From an uncultured Lachnospiraceae bacterium (GTDB taxonomy: Bacteria > Bacillota > Clostridia > Lachnospirales > Lachnospiraceae), in contig CANPXP010000015.1 of NCBI GenBank assembly GCA_947586255.1, forward strand, positions 1 to 55,147: 55,147 nt of DNA, given 5' to 3'. The notes below the pieces were generated by a model. That model was not told the DNA's origin, made no database searches, and was given only the letters and a program-made list of their open reading frames with translations. The position numbers were made by a program, and so were the translations under genes. Positions 54,177-55,147 of the stretch are shown here, in pieces (within the stretch, counting starts at the first letter, position 1; each line of letters opens with the position of its first letter).

Positions 54177-54860
54177 TCACATCACATTCCACTTGTACCC
54201 CATACGCCGCACCGTGACCAGCATATGCGGATCGCCCGGGTCGTCCTCAATCTTCATACGCAGTCTGCGCACGTACACCGTGAGCGTATTGTCGTCCACG
54301 AAGCTGCCCTCGCTGTCCCAGAGCTTCTCCAGAATCTGCTCTTTGGAGAGAATCACATTGGGGCTTTGCATGAACAGACACAACAGCCTGTACTCTCCCG
54401 CCGTGAGATCGATCGGCGCCCCGTTCTTATATACCTGCCCTTTCAGAAGCTCCACCCGGATATCGTTGGAGGCAAGCTCCGTGTCCGACGCCGCAAAATC
54501 CCTGGCGCGCCTGAGCAGCGCGTTGATCCGCGACATCAGCACGCCCAGCTTAAACGGCTTGGTGATGTAATCGTCCGCGCCCATATCCAACCCCATGATA
54601 ATGTCGATCTCCTCATCCCGCGCAGTCAGGAAGATGATCGGCACCTTTGAAGTCAGCCGCACCTTTTTGCAAATCTCAAAACCGGAACCGTCCGGCAGCG
54701 AGATATCCAGGATCAGCAGATCATAACCACCTTCCGCCCACTTGTCCTCCGCCTCCCTGACCGTCCGGGCGACCTCCACCTCGTAGTCCGCTTTCCGCAG
54801 GGCGAACGACATACCGTTGACCAGACTCAAATCATCCTCCAAGAGCAGTATCCTATCCAT
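54177..54860 (-). CDS. OmpR-family response regulator
   Basis: A 227-residue two-component regulator. The receiver domain has the acidic pocket LLEDD, the phospho-acceptor D52 in LLILDISLPDG, and the switch lysine in DDYITKPFKLG. The C-terminal winged helix ends in DDNTLTVYVRRLRMKIEDDPGDPH and RRMGYKWNVM. The ATG at 54860 has AAGGA eight bases upstream. Longer frames run into the promoter. It heads the operon with its kinase, and its own promoter carries the same inverted repeat as the ABC genes, so autoregulation is likely. Confidence 0.95.
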   Translation of the reverse strand: MDRILLLEDDLSLVNGMSFALRKADYEVEVARTVREAEDKWAEGGYDLLILDISLPDGSGFEICKKVRLTSKVPIIFLTARDEEIDIIMGLDMGADDYITKPFKLGVLMSRINALLRRARDFAASDTELASNDIRVELLKGQVYKNGAPIDLTAGEYRLLCLFMQSPNVILSKEQILEKLWDSEGSFVDDNTLTVYVRRLRMKIEDDPGDPHMLVTVRRMGYKWNVM

Positions 54861-54912
54861 GAGACTTTTCCTTTCCACATAACCCAGTCCGCCGCACAGG
54901 CTCTTTTCTATC

Positions 54913-54956
54913 ATTGTATACGGTGCGTTGTCCGATGGCAAATTACAATTTTGTAA
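54913..54956 (-). promoter_or_regulatory. Promoter and candidate regulator box of the two-component operon
   Basis: TTGCCA (54936-54941) and TACAAT (54913-54918) at 17-base spacing on the minus strand. Immediately upstream is the inverted repeat TTACAAAATTGTAA (54943-54956), the same TTACA-N4-TGTAA form as at the ABC genes. A box abutting the -35 is typical of OmpR-family activation. Confidence 0.6.
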
Positions 54957-55005
54957 GGATGAAGTTCAGGCTTATCAGCTGCTGCTGAGATATTGGCAAA
55001 ATTAT

Positions 55006-55147
55006 TTATAGAGTCTTCATTACTTCAAGCAATTTTTGATAGCTCTCCACATCGTGATACTTTACATTGCTTGCCTTGGAGTGTTTTATTTCTTGAAAAT
55101 ATCGGAATGTGAGCCTGTGTCCACAAGAGTTAAGGTTAGAACATCGT
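55006..55147 (-). CDS. Partial 3' end of an unrecognised gene at the window edge
   Basis: On the minus strand a frame enters from the right edge and stays open for 46 codons to TAA at 55006-55008. It includes RLTFRYFQEIKHSKASNVKY and ends in a helical DVESYQKLLEVMKTL. Base composition is AT-rich, unlike its neighbours. I do not recognise it, and the open length could be chance. Between it and the regulator promoter (54957-55005) I see nothing. Confidence 0.3.
   Translation of the reverse strand, partial: RCSNLNSCGHRLTFRYFQEIKHSKASNVKYHDVESYQKLLEVMKTL

Overview
The window looks like a chromosomal segment from a GC-rich, spore-forming member of the Clostridia, most likely Lachnospiraceae. The evidence is the sporulation genes sipL, spoIID and spoIIQ, a T-box in front of ileS, strong AGGAGG-type ribosome sites, sigma-A promoters of the TTGACA-N17-TATAAT type, and several clostridial conserved unknowns. 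Most genes are on the minus strand. I see no tRNA, rRNA, CRISPR array or intact mobile element. The first ~300 and last ~200 bases are AT-rich and hold only gene remnants or a partial gene.

Layout. 1-3300 (+): a surface-polymer O-acetylation pair (MBOAT acyltransferase, frameshifted at a run of nine C, plus an SGNH-like partner), converging on a diguanylate cyclase. 4711-8096 (-): an ECF sigma factor with a polytopic protein, an ABC ATPase and an ABC permease. 8299-12145 (-): an NlpC/P60 hydrolase, asnS and a trigger-factor-like lipoprotein. 12353-16087: a small membrane protein (+), then DUF1934, murI, a small membrane protein, a GntR regulator and ispE (-), with a palindromic operator at the ispE promoter. 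16161-18346: two unknown proteins. 18450-24896 (-): a membrane-fused spermidine-synthase-like protein, sipL, then pyrC-pyrK-pyrDB. 25034-26326: a PrcB-like lipoprotein and a PlsC acyltransferase. 26336-31152 (-): spoIID, a SpoIIQ-like LytM protein, an amidohydrolase and a GH9-fold lipoprotein that appears to lack its catalytic residues. 31213-41860 (-): an EF-hand-like protein, an aconitase-family hydratase, a small-molecule kinase, glgP, and ileS with its T-box. 42284-46912 (-): a very large membrane-anchored glucosaminidase-like protein with an 11-residue repeat region and an acidic cytoplasmic tail. 47187-48074 (+): DegV. 48088-54860 (-): a response regulator, an intramembrane-type histidine kinase, an ABC ATPase and two FtsX permeases, with the same 14-bp inverted repeat at two promoters.

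How it fits together. Much of the content concerns the cell envelope: peptidoglycan precursors (murI), isoprenoid supply (ispE), surface acylation, two wall hydrolases, extracytoplasmic folding, two regulated ABC systems that could sense envelope stress, and the spore engulfment machinery. The strongest leads are the GH9-like lipoprotein behind spoIID-spoIIQ, the giant anchored glucosaminidase with its DWI(E/D)D tail, the C9 tract in the MBOAT gene, and the regulatory palindromes at ispE-gntR and at the two-component/ABC locus.
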